A stretch of DNA of 64,000 bases from CANQDT01 sp051878935. Lineage in GTDB: Bacteria > Bacillota > Clostridia > Lachnospirales > Lachnospiraceae. The notes beneath the pieces were generated by a model. That model made no database searches. It saw nothing but the letters and a program-made list of their open reading frames with translations, and was not told where the DNA came from. The DNA lies in contig JBJELB010000013.1 of the NCBI GenBank assembly GCA_051878935.1, positions 5,563 through 69,562 on the forward strand. Reading direction: 5' to 3'. The translations under genes were made by a program, and so were the position numbers. Positions 41,038-50,374 of this stretch are shown here, piece by piece. Position 1 is the stretch's first letter, and every line of letters begins with the position of its first letter.

Positions 41038-42722
41038 TATTCCATTGCAGGATTGAAATCAACAATGGTTCCTTCTTCAATTTTCAGTATACGATTACAG
41101 ATTTCAAATGCTGCACGCTTATGGGAAATCGTAATTAACGTGCAGTCCGCCATATCGCGAAGATTCTTGAGCAGACGTCCCTCTGTCACTTCATCCAATG
41201 CCGAGGTAGATTCATCCAGAAGTAAAACCGGCGAACGACTTACCAAAGCTCTGGCAACGGCGAGACGCTGTATCTGTCCTTCCGATAATCCATGTCCTTT
41301 CTCTCCAATCACCGTATCCAGGCCCATCGGCAATGAACGGATAAAGTCTTCACAACAACTGATCTTAATCGCCTGCTGCAGCTCTTCTTCAGTTGCATCC
41401 TGATTGATAAACATGAGATTTTCCCGAATCGTACCGCTTAGAATAATACTGCCCTGCGGCACATAAGCAAAGAGTGGACGTACCGCTTTATCTACCGGTA
41501 TACGGCTGCCGTCCCTATTTTCCAAGAATATCTCTCCCTCATCCGGTCTTAATACTCCCAGCAATAGTTTTAACAAGGTACTTTTACCAATCCCGGAGAC
41601 GCCGCCAATCGCAACAAAATCTCCTTTTTGAATGGTAAGATTAGCATGCTCAAATACCGACTCCATCCTCTCTCCATAACGGAAGCTCAGGTCAGAGAAG
41701 ATAATCTTTTCCATATTATGATACAGTTCATCGTGTTTCTGCACCCCGGTATTCACAAGCGGTTCTTTTGGAAGCTGTTCCAGCTCAATGATTCTCTCTG
41801 CAGAAGCCAGCATGGCATAATACTGCGGCATTAAACTGGACAGGGAAGAAAACGGCGACTGCACCTGGTTAATCAATTGCAGCACTGCGGTAAGAGTGCC
41901 AAAACTAATCGTATGCATCAGTAAACGGTATGCGCTCCACACCAATGCATACAAGTATCCCAGGCTGAAAGAAAAAGAAATCCCTGAATTCGCAATGACA
42001 CTGACTTTTGTCCGTTTCATGCGAATACGAAAATGATCCTGCTGCAATGCTGTTGCTTTTTCATTCATCTTTTTCTCCACACCAAATACTTTGACAACCA
42101 GAACATTGCTTACAATCTCCTGAATAAAGGAGCGGACTTTTCCGTCGGCTTCCTGCATTTGCTTATGCATCTTCTTCAGCCATCCGCGAAACACATTTTT
42201 TATTAACAGCAACAACAGCCCTGCCACTCCAAACAACAGCGCAAAGCTTTTTTCCAGGTAGCATAAGACTGCGAAGGCAGCAACCAGACGTGTCACCAGA
42301 CCAATGGTGTTCGGCAGAATCCCGGTAACAGCATCCCTGACAACATTCACATCACTGGTACACCGGTTTAGAATCTCTCCACTGTGATAAGACGAAATAC
42401 TGATATAGTCTCTCTCTAAAATCTTCTCCAGCAAATGGGACTTATATGCAATCTCCAGTTTTCCCTGAATATATGCGGATATGTAATTACAAACAAGGCG
42501 CAGCACAAGCTGAAGCACGATAATACCCAGCAGCAACAGCGCCCGGCTGATCAACTTACTAAGGTCACCTGACGTCGCTCCATCTATCACACCACGGGAT
42601 GCCAACGCCAAAACAACGCCACAAACAGCAAAAGCCGCATTTCCCAATACTAAAATAAAGATTAGGAAAAACTGGCTTTTCGACTGCTCATATATCCAAT
42701 GTAATGTTTTCTTATCTTTCAT
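41037..42722 (-). CDS. ABC exporter, fused membrane and ATPase domains
   Basis: 561 residues: six-helix membrane domain (about 1-310), then ATPase with Walker A GVSGIGKST, signature LSEGQIQR and Walker B PVLLLDESTSALDE. No N-terminal C39 peptidase, so any leader cleavage would need the S26 peptidase encoded 2 nt upstream. Last gene of the kinase/PqqD/S26/ABC operon, which suggests export of a modified peptide or small protein. Confidence 0.9.
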   Translation of the reverse strand: MKDKKTLHWIYEQSKSQFFLIFILVLGNAAFAVCGVVLALASRGVIDGATSGDLSKLISRALLLLGIIVLQLVLRLVCNYISAYIQGKLEIAYKSHLLEKILERDYISISSYHSGEILNRCTSDVNVVRDAVTGILPNTIGLVTRLVAAFAVLCYLEKSFALLFGVAGLLLLLIKNVFRGWLKKMHKQMQEADGKVRSFIQEIVSNVLVVKVFGVEKKMNEKATALQQDHFRIRMKRTKVSVIANSGISFSFSLGYLYALVWSAYRLLMHTISFGTLTAVLQLINQVQSPFSSLSSLMPQYYAMLASAERIIELEQLPKEPLVNTGVQKHDELYHNMEKIIFSDLSFRYGERMESVFEHANLTIQKGDFVAIGGVSGIGKSTLLKLLLGVLRPDEGEIFLENRDGSRIPVDKAVRPLFAYVPQGSIILSGTIRENLMFINQDATEEELQQAIKISCCEDFIRSLPMGLDTVIGEKGHGLSEGQIQRLAVARALVSRSPVLLLDESTSALDEVTEGRLLKNLRDMADCTLITISHKRAAFEICNRILKIEEGTIVDFNPAME

Positions 42723-42724
42723 TC

Positions 42725-43222
42725 TTATCCTCTACTGCGCGATTTCTTATTGAACATATAATATATCTTCCGGGCAACCTGCATAGGAAGGCTCCTGCAT
42801 ATAAAATACAACTTACGCAACCCTCTTGACCAAACCCATATATGTTCATACACTACATACCATATATTATTTGTCTCACACCATGCTCCGGCGTGGGTAA
42901 AACGTTTTACCACACCCAGCAGCTGTTCATGACGGACTCCTTTTTCAACCTGGGTCTGATGATCCCCACACATATTATAGGTTCCATCTGCATTCACTTT
43001 CACGATCCGGTGCAAAACATATTGTCCGTTATCTCTTTTATAAAGAGGAATATCATACTTTTTCAACGTCCCATCTATTTTCCCCAGAACGACTCTGTCT
43101 TTTCTGTGTTGTAATAACGGCATCATACTGATGCCTGTACTGGTCAGCGTTACTTCTCCCCCATTTTCTAATACTTCTAACATAATCGGAGATAAGTCCT
43201 CTAATTTCACTTTTTGGTTCAT
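42725..43222 (-). CDS. S24/S26-family signal-peptidase-like protein (SipW-like Ser-His dyad)
   Basis: 165 residues. Ser32 in TSTGISMMPLL fits the S26 nucleophile. The general base position reads VLHRIV, with His71 in place of the bacterial Lys, as in SipW and eukaryotic/archaeal signal peptidases. A hydrophobic or aromatic stretch near the C-terminus could associate with the membrane. Encoded 11 nt after the PqqD gene and 2 nt before the exporter, so a role in processing the exported product is inferred. Confidence 0.83.
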   Translation of the reverse strand: MNQKVKLEDLSPIMLEVLENGGEVTLTSTGISMMPLLQHRKDRVVLGKIDGTLKKYDIPLYKRDNGQYVLHRIVKVNADGTYNMCGDHQTQVEKGVRHEQLLGVVKRFTHAGAWCETNNIWYVVYEHIWVWSRGLRKLYFICRSLPMQVARKIYYMFNKKSRSRG

Positions 43223-43233
43223 ACTACCACCTG

Positions 43234-43497
43234 CTATTCTAATAAACTGGCTTCTTTTAATTTACACACAAATTCGTGAATATCTTTGCCTGCTGTATTC
43301 TCAGATACATCATAAGCATCCACAACAAGATCCACAAGCTGCTGTTCTTCCTTCTCCTCCAAAAGTGCTTCCCACAAAAACGCTCCCACTTCATTTAATG
43401 TGATAATCCCATTAAAATCCAGGCTTGCTGCTCCTACCGGTACTACTACACTGTTGCCTGCTACTTCACGCAGCATATATCCTTCTTTAATCTTCAT
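43234..43497 (-). CDS. PqqD-family peptide-recognition protein
   Basis: 87 residues with the PqqD/RRE winged-helix pattern (GYMLREVAGNSVVVPVG, LNEVGAFLWEALLE, DVSENTAGKDIHEFVCKL). Such domains bind leader peptides of ribosomally made, modified peptides. It overlaps the kinase gene by 11 bp; AAGGGG precedes the ATG. Confidence 0.85.
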   Translation of the reverse strand: MKIKEGYMLREVAGNSVVVPVGAASLDFNGIITLNEVGAFLWEALLEEKEEQQLVDLVVDAYDVSENTAGKDIHEFVCKLKEASLLE

Positions 43498-44227
43498 GTT
43501 GTATAACCCCTTTACTCATAGTATCATAAGCGACCTGAACTGCCTCATCGGAAATATTACATCCCATCCGGTAGACCGGAATCTGACAAAACAGCTTATC
43601 CAGTACATAAAACAACTTTTTCATTCTCTCTTCTTCGTACGGTCTCAATGTTTGATTCAATAACAAAATCAATCCTTCCCTGGCATCGATGCGGCGAATC
43701 CAATTTGTTTCTGCCCGCTCCAAAAAAGTGATTCCCTGCAGAGGAACCATCTCATTCCTGTTCAAATCCGTCTTGCCGCTCCACGGTGTTCCACAAGCAT
43801 AAAACTTATCATCCCGATACCGAATCGCCGGTTTATCATCATTCAAAATATATGCCTGTTCTCCAAAATGATCTAACCACAGAGAAGTATGCGTTGACTT
43901 GCCCGTACCGGAAGGTGCGGAAAACAAATATGCCTTCTCATGAACTACGACGGCAGAAGAATGTAGTAACAGCCCAATATAATCAATATACGCATAATAA
44001 AACTCAGAACCTGTCCATATGTACTCACACTCATCCAGCGACAAATGCGGATTTTCTTTCTGTTTTTGTTCCAGGTATTCCTGCGTAAGAGAAATGATAA
44101 TATCAGGAGTTGCCTGATTGTCATGCTGTTCCTCTTCTGATAGTTGATAGAGCCTTGCCTGTTTCTGTAAAGTAGGGTATTTGGGCTCCATCTCTACTAA
44201 CAAACCTGCAATCCGGTATAGCCTCAT
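43487..44227 (-). CDS. HPr-kinase-like serine kinase of a peptide-maturation operon
   Basis: 246 residues. An N-terminal domain of about 85 residues precedes a P-loop kinase core (APSGTGKST at 104-112, ILNDDKPAIR, GTPWSGKTD) like HprK. No HPr/PTS gene is near. Kinases of this branch phosphorylate lasso peptides in some Paenibacillus clusters, so a peptide or protein substrate is possible. First gene of a four-gene operon with a near-consensus promoter; start ATG 44227 after GTGAGG. Confidence 0.78.
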   Translation of the reverse strand: MRLYRIAGLLVEMEPKYPTLQKQARLYQLSEEEQHDNQATPDIIISLTQEYLEQKQKENPHLSLDECEYIWTGSEFYYAYIDYIGLLLHSSAVVVHEKAYLFSAPSGTGKSTHTSLWLDHFGEQAYILNDDKPAIRYRDDKFYACGTPWSGKTDLNRNEMVPLQGITFLERAETNWIRRIDAREGLILLLNQTLRPYEEERMKKLFYVLDKLFCQIPVYRMGCNISDEAVQVAYDTMSKGVIQHED

Positions 44228-44259
44228 ATGTATATCCTCACTTCTTCTTCAATGTTATG

Positions 44260-44288
44260 ATTATACTAAATTTTTTAGCTTTATGCAA
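44260..44288 (-). promoter_or_regulatory. Promoter of the kinase/PqqD/S26/ABC operon
   Basis: Minus strand TTGCAT (44283-44288), 17-nt spacer, TATAAT (44260-44265). Confidence 0.7.
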
Positions 44289-44306
44289 CCTACACAATCA
44301 GCATTT

Positions 44307-44747
44307 TCATTTTTCCGGCTTTGTTTGTACATATTGTATCATACCGGGTCCCAACACCGCTGTTGGCCGGGCAAGGAAGCCGTGTTTCTCGTAAAACTGC
44401 TCTCTTCCTTTTGCACACATCAGATCCAGCATCACAGTAGTATCTGCTATCCCCATATCTGCAACCCTGCTGCGCAGTTCATCCAAAATCCTGCTGCCAA
44501 CGCCTTTACCCTGTGCCTCCGGCAGCACGATCAAATCTTGAATATAACAAATAACGGCTCCATCTCCCACCAAACGTCCCATACCAACCGGTTTGTCTTC
44601 ATGATAGCCACATAATACAATCAGGCTGTTATCTAACGCCTTTTTCGCCTGTTCCCGCTTCAGTTCCGGCCATCCGACCTGCTCTCTGAGGTGCAGGTAA
44701 GCATCTACATCGATCTGTTCCTTATACAATATTTCTCCAGCTTTCAT
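44307..44747 (-). CDS. GNAT-family N-acetyltransferase
   Basis: 146 residues with the acetyl-CoA loop LPEAQGKGVGSRIL and typical strand pattern (VGMGRLVGDGAVICYIQDLIV). Substrate unknown. Own promoter upstream; the weak ribosome binding site leaves the start at 44747 only moderately sure. A separate unit from the operon that follows. Confidence 0.87.
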   Translation of the reverse strand: MKAGEILYKEQIDVDAYLHLREQVGWPELKREQAKKALDNSLIVLCGYHEDKPVGMGRLVGDGAVICYIQDLIVLPEAQGKGVGSRILDELRSRVADMGIADTTVMLDLMCAKGREQFYEKHGFLARPTAVLGPGMIQYVQTKPEK

Positions 44748-44792
44748 CTCATTCTACTTTCTCATCTATATCTTTCATTCTAACGTTGATAT

Positions 44793-44820
44793 TGTATACA
44801 GACACACATTCACTTGTCAA
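44793..44820 (-). promoter_or_regulatory. Promoter of the GNAT gene
   Basis: Minus strand TTGACA (44815-44820), 16-nt spacer, TATACA (44793-44798). Confidence 0.65.
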
Positions 44821-44826
44821 TCTTCG

Positions 44827-44855
44827 TTTACTTTTAGTCCGTAAGGTGCTATACT
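44827..44855 (+). promoter_or_regulatory. Promoter of the ECF sigma operon
   Basis: TTTACT (44827-44832), 17-nt spacer, TATACT (44850-44855). An additional self-dependent promoter could lie in the next 100 nt but is not clear. Confidence 0.55.
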
Positions 44856-44958
44856 GAAATCGGTGTAGGGGTACAATAAATTGTGAAAAAAATGTGATAT
44901 CGATGCAATAAAACTTTTGATTCCTGCATTAACTTATCAGAAAGGACAGAGACACTTC

Positions 44959-45486
44959 ATGATACAAGACAATTTAATTGAGCGGATTGCCCATGATGAT
45001 ATGGCTGCTTTTGAAGAACTGTATCGTGCCACGGACAAAACCGTTTATGCCTATATCCTTTCCATTATCAAGAATCCGGAAGATGCGCAGGATATCATGC
45101 AGGACACTTACTTAAAGATTCGTTCTGCTGCCCATCTTTACCAGAATCAGGGGAAACCCCTGGCTTGGATTTTTACCATCGCGCGGAACCTGTGTCTAAT
45201 GAAAATGCGCACGAATCAGCGTGTTTCCGATACTCCTCTCGAAGACTTAGAGGGAACGGCTGAACTCACATCTTCCGGCGATTTTCATAGCGAGGATCGC
45301 ATTGTATTAGAGGCTGCTTTGCAGATACTGTCACAGCAGGAGCGAGAGATTGTCATGCTCCACGCAGTATCCGGTTTAAAGCATCACGAGATTGCTTCAA
45401 GCTTATCGCTTCCACTCTCGACCGTGTTATCCAAATACAATCGCGCTCTCAAAAAGTTAAAAAAGAATCTAACAGAAAGGGAGTAA
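44959..45486 (+). CDS. ECF-type RNA polymerase sigma factor
   Basis: 175 residues: region 2 (AFEELYRATDKTVYAYILSIIKNPEDAQDIMQDTYLKI) and region 4 (ALQILSQQEREIVMLH, LKHHEIASSLSLPLSTVLSKYNRALKKL). ATG 44959 follows AAAGGA, at a longer than usual distance; an upstream TTG at 44917 has no site. The anti-sigma gene starts 5 nt after its stop, so the two form one operon. Confidence 0.9.
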   Translation: MIQDNLIERIAHDDMAAFEELYRATDKTVYAYILSIIKNPEDAQDIMQDTYLKIRSAAHLYQNQGKPLAWIFTIARNLCLMKMRTNQRVSDTPLEDLEGTAELTSSGDFHSEDRIVLEAALQILSQQEREIVMLHAVSGLKHHEIASSLSLPLSTVLSKYNRALKKLKKNLTERE

Positions 45487-45491
45487 AGACG

Positions 45492-46670
45492 ATGACAAAA
45501 CTGAATATTGAAGAATCGCTTCGTAAAAGCATCGCCGCTGAAACTCCTGATTTACTGGCTTCCTTGGTCGCAACACCGGTGACGAAGCTGTCCGAAGCCG
45601 ATTACATTGTGAAACAAAGACCAATCGAGAAACACCGGCGTTCCTATCGCTGGACAGCTGCTTTTGGCAGTGTTGCCACAGCATTCATGCTGTTTCTGGT
45701 TGTCATGTTACATGTAAACACAACAAAGGTGGGGCCTGTTCCGGATAATCCAACGGTACGCAGCACCATACAACCGGCTACTGTGGAAACCATAGTCACT
45801 TTGGATGTTAATCCAAGTATTGAATTAACCGCTGATGCCGATAATACATTGATTGATGTATATCCGTTAAATCAGGATGCCGAACAGGTTGTATCCTCAC
45901 TGGATTTTGAGAATGCTTCTCTGGACGATGCCGTCATCTCCATTATGGAAGCAATTGCCGATAACGGTTATTTAACGAAAAAACAAAATAATTCGATTTT
46001 GGTTTCCGTCGACAACAGCGATGAGATGAAAGCTGATGAAATAAAAACTACTATCACGGATGATATTCATCAGGCCATCAATAACAAAAATATCAACGCT
46101 ACGGTTTACACACAAAATGTTACCAAAACCGAGGACTTGGTTGAGTCAGCTGAGAATTATCAGATTTCAGTTGGCAAGATGGAGTTGATTCAGAACCTGG
46201 TCAAACAAAACGGTGATTTATCTCTTGACGAGCTTGCTTCTTTATCGATTCGCGAGATCAGTAGAGTTGCAGAAGAAAACCATGTAGCAATGTCAGATAT
46301 CGTGACCTGCGACACGACTATGGCAACACCGAAAGTACCGGAAACAGATACCGACAAGACGACGTCTTCTTCTTCGGATACTTCAATGGAATCAACTGCA
46401 CAAACTTCTGTTGTGGCAAACGACTATGAGTTACAGGGTTCCAAGACGGAAGCAGCAACCAGCGCTCCGGCTGAAAAACAACCAAATGGCAAACCGACCG
46501 ATGCCAGCACAGCACAGGTTATTTCTCAGGATGAGAATGCTCATGTTAAGCCGGCGAAAACGGCAAAACCGGATCATTCCGATACCCAGAAGCTTCCTTC
46601 TACGGAAACTTCTACAGAGAGTTTTGAAATTACGGATTCCGATTCCGAATCCGGTGAAATAATAGAATAA
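45492..46670 (+). CDS. RsgI-like membrane anti-sigma factor
   Basis: 392 residues: cytoplasmic N-terminus (about 1-52) that should bind the sigma factor, one membrane helix (54-74), then an extracellular domain with the RsgI-type motif LDVNPSIEL near 105 and predicted alpha/beta structure to about 270. A low-complexity Ser/Thr/Lys tail follows to the end. RsgI proteins normally control SigI; here the partner is an ECF sigma. The signal sensed is unknown. Confidence 0.82.
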   Translation: MTKLNIEESLRKSIAAETPDLLASLVATPVTKLSEADYIVKQRPIEKHRRSYRWTAAFGSVATAFMLFLVVMLHVNTTKVGPVPDNPTVRSTIQPATVETIVTLDVNPSIELTADADNTLIDVYPLNQDAEQVVSSLDFENASLDDAVISIMEAIADNGYLTKKQNNSILVSVDNSDEMKADEIKTTITDDIHQAINNKNINATVYTQNVTKTEDLVESAENYQISVGKMELIQNLVKQNGDLSLDELASLSIREISRVAEENHVAMSDIVTCDTTMATPKVPETDTDKTTSSSSDTSMESTAQTSVVANDYELQGSKTEAATSAPAEKQPNGKPTDASTAQVISQDENAHVKPAKTAKPDHSDTQKLPSTETSTESFEITDSDSESGEIIE

Positions 46671-46690
46671 ACTTTCCTCCTAATATAACA

Positions 46691-46735
46691 AGAGGGTGTT
46701 TCGAAATGCACATTCTGAATTTCGAAACACCCTCT
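46691..46735. terminator. Bidirectional terminator between the anti-sigma gene and mutY
   Basis: Perfect 17-bp arms, 46691-46707 and 46719-46735 (AGAGGGTGTTTCGAAAT and complement), loop 11 nt, followed by CCTTTTTA. Confidence 0.88.
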
Positions 46736-46740
46736 CCTTT

Positions 46741-47802
46741 TTATTCTATTTGCTGCTTGAAGGTTTCAAATGCAGCCGGAATTGCAACATTTTCAGCCAG
46801 CTCCTCCGGGACGACCCATCGATAGGTATCTTCCTGCAACATCGTCCAGTCTGTTGGTTGCGTTTGAAAACAAACACGAAATCCTGTCATATGCCACTCC
46901 ACATGGGAAAAAACATGTTTCCCTCCATCCAGCGAAGTAATGACATAATCTGTGATATTCTGCTCTTCCAGCCATTGCTCCACCTGTCGTTTCTCAAGCT
47001 TTCCTTCCAGATTAGGGAATTCCCACAGGTTTGCCAATAATCCATCCGCTCCTCTTTTATGAAGCAGTATCTCCTGACAATATTGCAGAAGTAATACCGT
47101 CTTCGATTCGATTCTTCTGGCTTTCTTCGCCTTCTTCACCGGAATCTCACCGGTTAATTCCTTTTGAAACGCCATACATCTCGTATCCCAAGGGCATTCT
47201 TCACAATGTGGTTTTCCGTTTGGTATGCAAACCAATGCTCCCAATTCCATCAATGCCTGATTAAAATCCGACACACGCTCTACCGGCAGAACTTCCTGCA
47301 ACGCATCAGAAACCATGCGTTTGGTTGACTGCTTTAATACATCATCATAACAACCCTGCAAACGCATAATAATCCGTAAAACATTACCATCTACTGCCGT
47401 AACCGGCTGTCCGAAAGCAATCGACGCTATCGCCCCTGCCGTATACTCGCCGATTCCCGGCAACTTCAATAACGTTTCATAATCATGCGGCATTTCCCCA
47501 TGATATTGTTGCATAATAATCTGTGCTGCTTTTTGAAGATTACGGGCCCGGTTATAATAACCGAGCCCTTCCCATAGTTTCATCAATTGTTCTTCTGAAA
47601 CACAAGCCAGATCCGCAACGGCAGGCAAAGCTTCCATAAAACGATAGTAATACGGTTTCACTGCTTCTACGCGCGTCTGCTGCAACATAATCTCCGATAC
47701 CCAGATACGGTATGGATTCTTATCTTCACGCCACGGCAATACCCGGGCATTGTAATCATACCAGTTTAATAATGCTGCTACTATTTCAGAATCCAGTCTC
47801 AT
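46741..47802 (-). CDS. mutY: A/G-specific adenine glycosylase
   Basis: Removes adenine mispaired with 8-oxoguanine. 353 residues: catalytic Glu in SEIMLQQTRV, helix-hairpin-helix LPGIGEYTAGAIAS with Asp in VDGNVLR, a cysteine cluster C-x7-C-x2-C-x5-C (one residue longer than the common first spacing) for [4Fe-4S], and a NUDIX-like C-terminal domain that reads 8-oxoG. Starts 5 nt after talC, in the same operon. Confidence 0.95.
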   Translation of the reverse strand: MRLDSEIVAALLNWYDYNARVLPWREDKNPYRIWVSEIMLQQTRVEAVKPYYYRFMEALPAVADLACVSEEQLMKLWEGLGYYNRARNLQKAAQIIMQQYHGEMPHDYETLLKLPGIGEYTAGAIASIAFGQPVTAVDGNVLRIIMRLQGCYDDVLKQSTKRMVSDALQEVLPVERVSDFNQALMELGALVCIPNGKPHCEECPWDTRCMAFQKELTGEIPVKKAKKARRIESKTVLLLQYCQEILLHKRGADGLLANLWEFPNLEGKLEKRQVEQWLEEQNITDYVITSLDGGKHVFSHVEWHMTGFRVCFQTQPTDWTMLQEDTYRWVVPEELAENVAIPAAFETFKQQIE

Positions 47803-47807
47803 AATGA

Positions 47808-48461
47808 TTATTCACCAAATACCGCTTTGTAATCTGCCTGGAATTTCGCAATACCCTGATCTGTTAAAGGATGTTTTGTCATCTGCTTGATAACACTGTA
47901 AGGAACTGTTGCAATATCAGCACCTGCCAATGCACAGTCTGTTACATGGATTGGATTACGAACACTTGCTGCAATAATCTCTGTATCCAGCCCGTGAACA
48001 GCAAAGATGTCAGCAATCGTACGGATTAAATCAATACCAGGAGTAGAAATATCATCCAAACGTCCTAAGAATGGAGATACATAAGTAGCACCGGCTCTTG
48101 CTGCAAGCAATGCCTGATTTGCACTGAATACTAACGTAACGTTTGTTTTGATTCCTTCTGCAGATAACGCTTTACATGCTTTTAAGCCTTCTTCTGTCAT
48201 AGGAATCTTAACTACCATATTCGGATGAATCGCTGCGATTGCCCTACCTTCTTCAATCATCGTAGGAGCATCTACCGTCGTTGCTTTTACCTCACCGCTG
48301 ATCGGACCATCTACAATGGATGCAATCTCTGCGATAACCTGATTAAAGTCTCTTCCTTCTTTTGCAATCAGAGATGGGTTGGTCGTAACACCACAGATTA
48401 CGCCCATGTCATTTGCCGCTTTAATCTCTTCTACATTTGCTGTGTCAATAAAAAACTTCAT
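47808..48461 (-). CDS. Transaldolase / fructose-6-phosphate aldolase family
   Basis: 217-residue TIM-barrel of the short TalC/FSA type: FFIDTANVEEIK, GVTTNPSLIAKEG, Schiff-base Lys in VVKIPMT, and NVTLVFSANQALLA, SPFLGRLDD. In pentose catabolism it would act in the non-oxidative pentose phosphate pathway, in line with the ara genes upstream. AAAAGGAGAG precedes the ATG. Confidence 0.93.
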   Translation of the reverse strand: MKFFIDTANVEEIKAANDMGVICGVTTNPSLIAKEGRDFNQVIAEIASIVDGPISGEVKATTVDAPTMIEEGRAIAAIHPNMVVKIPMTEEGLKACKALSAEGIKTNVTLVFSANQALLAARAGATYVSPFLGRLDDISTPGIDLIRTIADIFAVHGLDTEIIAASVRNPIHVTDCALAGADIATVPYSVIKQMTKHPLTDQGIAKFQADYKAVFGE

Positions 48462-48556
48462 TCCTTTTTCTCTCCTTTTATTACATATGTATTTCTTAAT
48501 AACTATATATCATAATAGCACATGAGTACTATTAATGCTATCTTTTCTTAACAAAA

Positions 48557-49258
48557 TTAATGATCTTCACTGCCCTGACCATAATATGCATTGGCACCGT
48601 GTTTTCTCAGATAATGCTTATCTAATAAGTATTGTGGCTCGCGTTCCACTCTCGGATTTAGCGTCATGGTCTTGTACGCAAGCTCAGCAACTTTATCCAA
48701 CACAACTGCGTTGTATACAGAGCCCGCCGGCGTCTTTCCCCATGCAAATGGTCCATGATTCTTACATACGATACCAGGAATCGCCATAACATCACGGTCA
48801 CCGATAGTTTCAACGATGACATTACCGGTATTTAACTCATATGCTTCATCAATTTCTTCCTCAGTTAATGCTCTGGTACACGGAATATCTCCATAAAAAT
48901 AATCTGCATGAGTCGTACCCAGAGCCGGAATATCCATACCAGCCTGTGCAAAAGTAACAGCCCATGTTGAATGAGTATGAACCACTCCCCCAATCTCAGG
49001 ATACGTCTTGTACATAACCAAATGCGTCGCCGTATCGGAAGATGGTTTCCATTTTCCTTCCACTACATCTCCTTCCAGATCCACTACTACCATATCCTCT
49101 GCGGACATTTCCGCATAATCCACACCACTCGGTTTGATTACAACCAAACCGGATTCCCGGTCAATACCACTTACATTACCCCATGTGTAAATTACCATTC
49201 CTTTTTCTACTAGTTCCATGTTTGCTTCATATACTTCCTGTTTTAACTGCTCTAACAT
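48557..49258 (-). CDS. araD: L-ribulose-5-phosphate 4-epimerase
   Basis: 233 residues, class II aldolase-like fold with zinc ligands in GGVVHTHSTWAV and the H of KNHGPFAWGKTP; active-site loop TWGNVSGID. Converts L-ribulose-5-phosphate to D-xylulose-5-phosphate. It follows araR by 28 nt and GGAG precedes the ATG. L-ribulokinase (araB) is not seen in the window. Confidence 0.94.
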   Translation of the reverse strand: MLEQLKQEVYEANMELVEKGMVIYTWGNVSGIDRESGLVVIKPSGVDYAEMSAEDMVVVDLEGDVVEGKWKPSSDTATHLVMYKTYPEIGGVVHTHSTWAVTFAQAGMDIPALGTTHADYFYGDIPCTRALTEEEIDEAYELNTGNVIVETIGDRDVMAIPGIVCKNHGPFAWGKTPAGSVYNAVVLDKVAELAYKTMTLNPRVEREPQYLLDKHYLRKHGANAYYGQGSEDH

Positions 49259-49286
49259 CCCTGTTCTCCTTTCATCTGCTCCTGTT

Positions 49287-50354
49287 TTATATTCTCATCG
49301 CGGATTCCCGCACAATTAACTCGGCTCGATATTGATATTCAGGCCGTTCAATACGTCCTTCTATCATATCAATCATACATTTCGCTGCCCTGATTCCCAG
49401 TTCCTGTTTCGGATGTCGAATCGTTGTCAGCTTCACATCCGACGACACTGCCAGACCGGAATCATCAAATCCAACAATCGACAACTCCTGTGGACAGGCA
49501 ATACCATCATTTCGCATTTCATCTATCATTCGCAATGCAACTTTATCATTATAACAAACCAATGCAGTCGGTCGGTTCTGTGCCGTCACAATCCGTTTGC
49601 GGTAATCACTCAGATAAACGCCCTGGTTGTCACTGACATATTCGCCCAAAAACTCTTCCCGTACCGCTACTCCATATTCCCTCATAGCTCTCAGATAACC
49701 TGCCCTGCGGTGAATTCCCTGCATATCGTCAACTTTAAATACTGCCGCAATTTCCGTATGTCCCAAATCCAGCAAATATTTTGTCTGCTGGTATCCGCCT
49801 TCTTCGTCGTCCACAGAAACGCAGGCAGAGTCATAATTGCGATATTTCGTATGGATCGTCAGGCATTGCTTCACTCCCGAGGAAAACATATCCAGGAAAG
49901 ATTTTTCCAACCGGTTTCCGGCGCTCTGACAAGGTTCCACAATCACACCCTGTATCATAGGGTTTTCCGCTATTCGCTTCAAACATTCCTGTTCCACTGA
50001 TAGTTGATTGTTGCTGTTAAACAATAGCAGATTGTACCCACGTTCCCGGAGTTCCTGCTCGATACCACAGATAATACTAGGGAAAATATAATCAGATATG
50101 TACGTCGTCAGAACTGCGATGTTCTTTTGTTTTTTCTGTGGCAGGATGCCGGAGAAGAAACTTCCTTTTCCTCTGACTTTTCGAATATACCCTTCCTGTT
50201 CCAGAGTTGCAAGTGCCTGCCGAACCGTATGACGACTCACACAAAACTGTTCTGCAATCTCTGTTTCCGCTGGAAGCTGTTGTCCTGCAGATACCTGTCC
50301 CAGGCGCATCTGATTACGATAATACTCTTCCAGTTCTTCGTGTTTAGTAGCCAC
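49287..50354 (-). CDS. araR: Arabinose repressor AraR (GntR DNA-binding plus LacI-type sensor)
   Basis: 355 residues. GntR winged helix (about 1-70: QQLPAETEIAEQFCVSRHTVRQALATLEQEGYIRK) fused to a periplasmic-binding-like sensor (about 80-350). This two-part architecture is that of Bacillus AraR. GTG 50354 follows GAGGTGG; the ATG in the track frame at 50375 lies across the operator. Divergent from araA, and AraR-like boxes lie between them. Confidence 0.88.
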   Translation of the reverse strand: MATKHEELEEYYRNQMRLGQVSAGQQLPAETEIAEQFCVSRHTVRQALATLEQEGYIRKVRGKGSFFSGILPQKKQKNIAVLTTYISDYIFPSIICGIEQELRERGYNLLLFNSNNQLSVEQECLKRIAENPMIQGVIVEPCQSAGNRLEKSFLDMFSSGVKQCLTIHTKYRNYDSACVSVDDEEGGYQQTKYLLDLGHTEIAAVFKVDDMQGIHRRAGYLRAMREYGVAVREEFLGEYVSDNQGVYLSDYRKRIVTAQNRPTALVCYNDKVALRMIDEMRNDGIACPQELSIVGFDDSGLAVSSDVKLTTIRHPKQELGIRAAKCMIDMIEGRIERPEYQYRAELIVRESAMRI

Positions 50355-50374
50355 TCCACCACCTCTTTTCTTCA

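Noticed and set aside
49332..50000. 222-codon open frame on plus within araR
   Set aside because: Shadow of the repressor gene; no ribosome binding site, His/Cys-rich composition without motifs.
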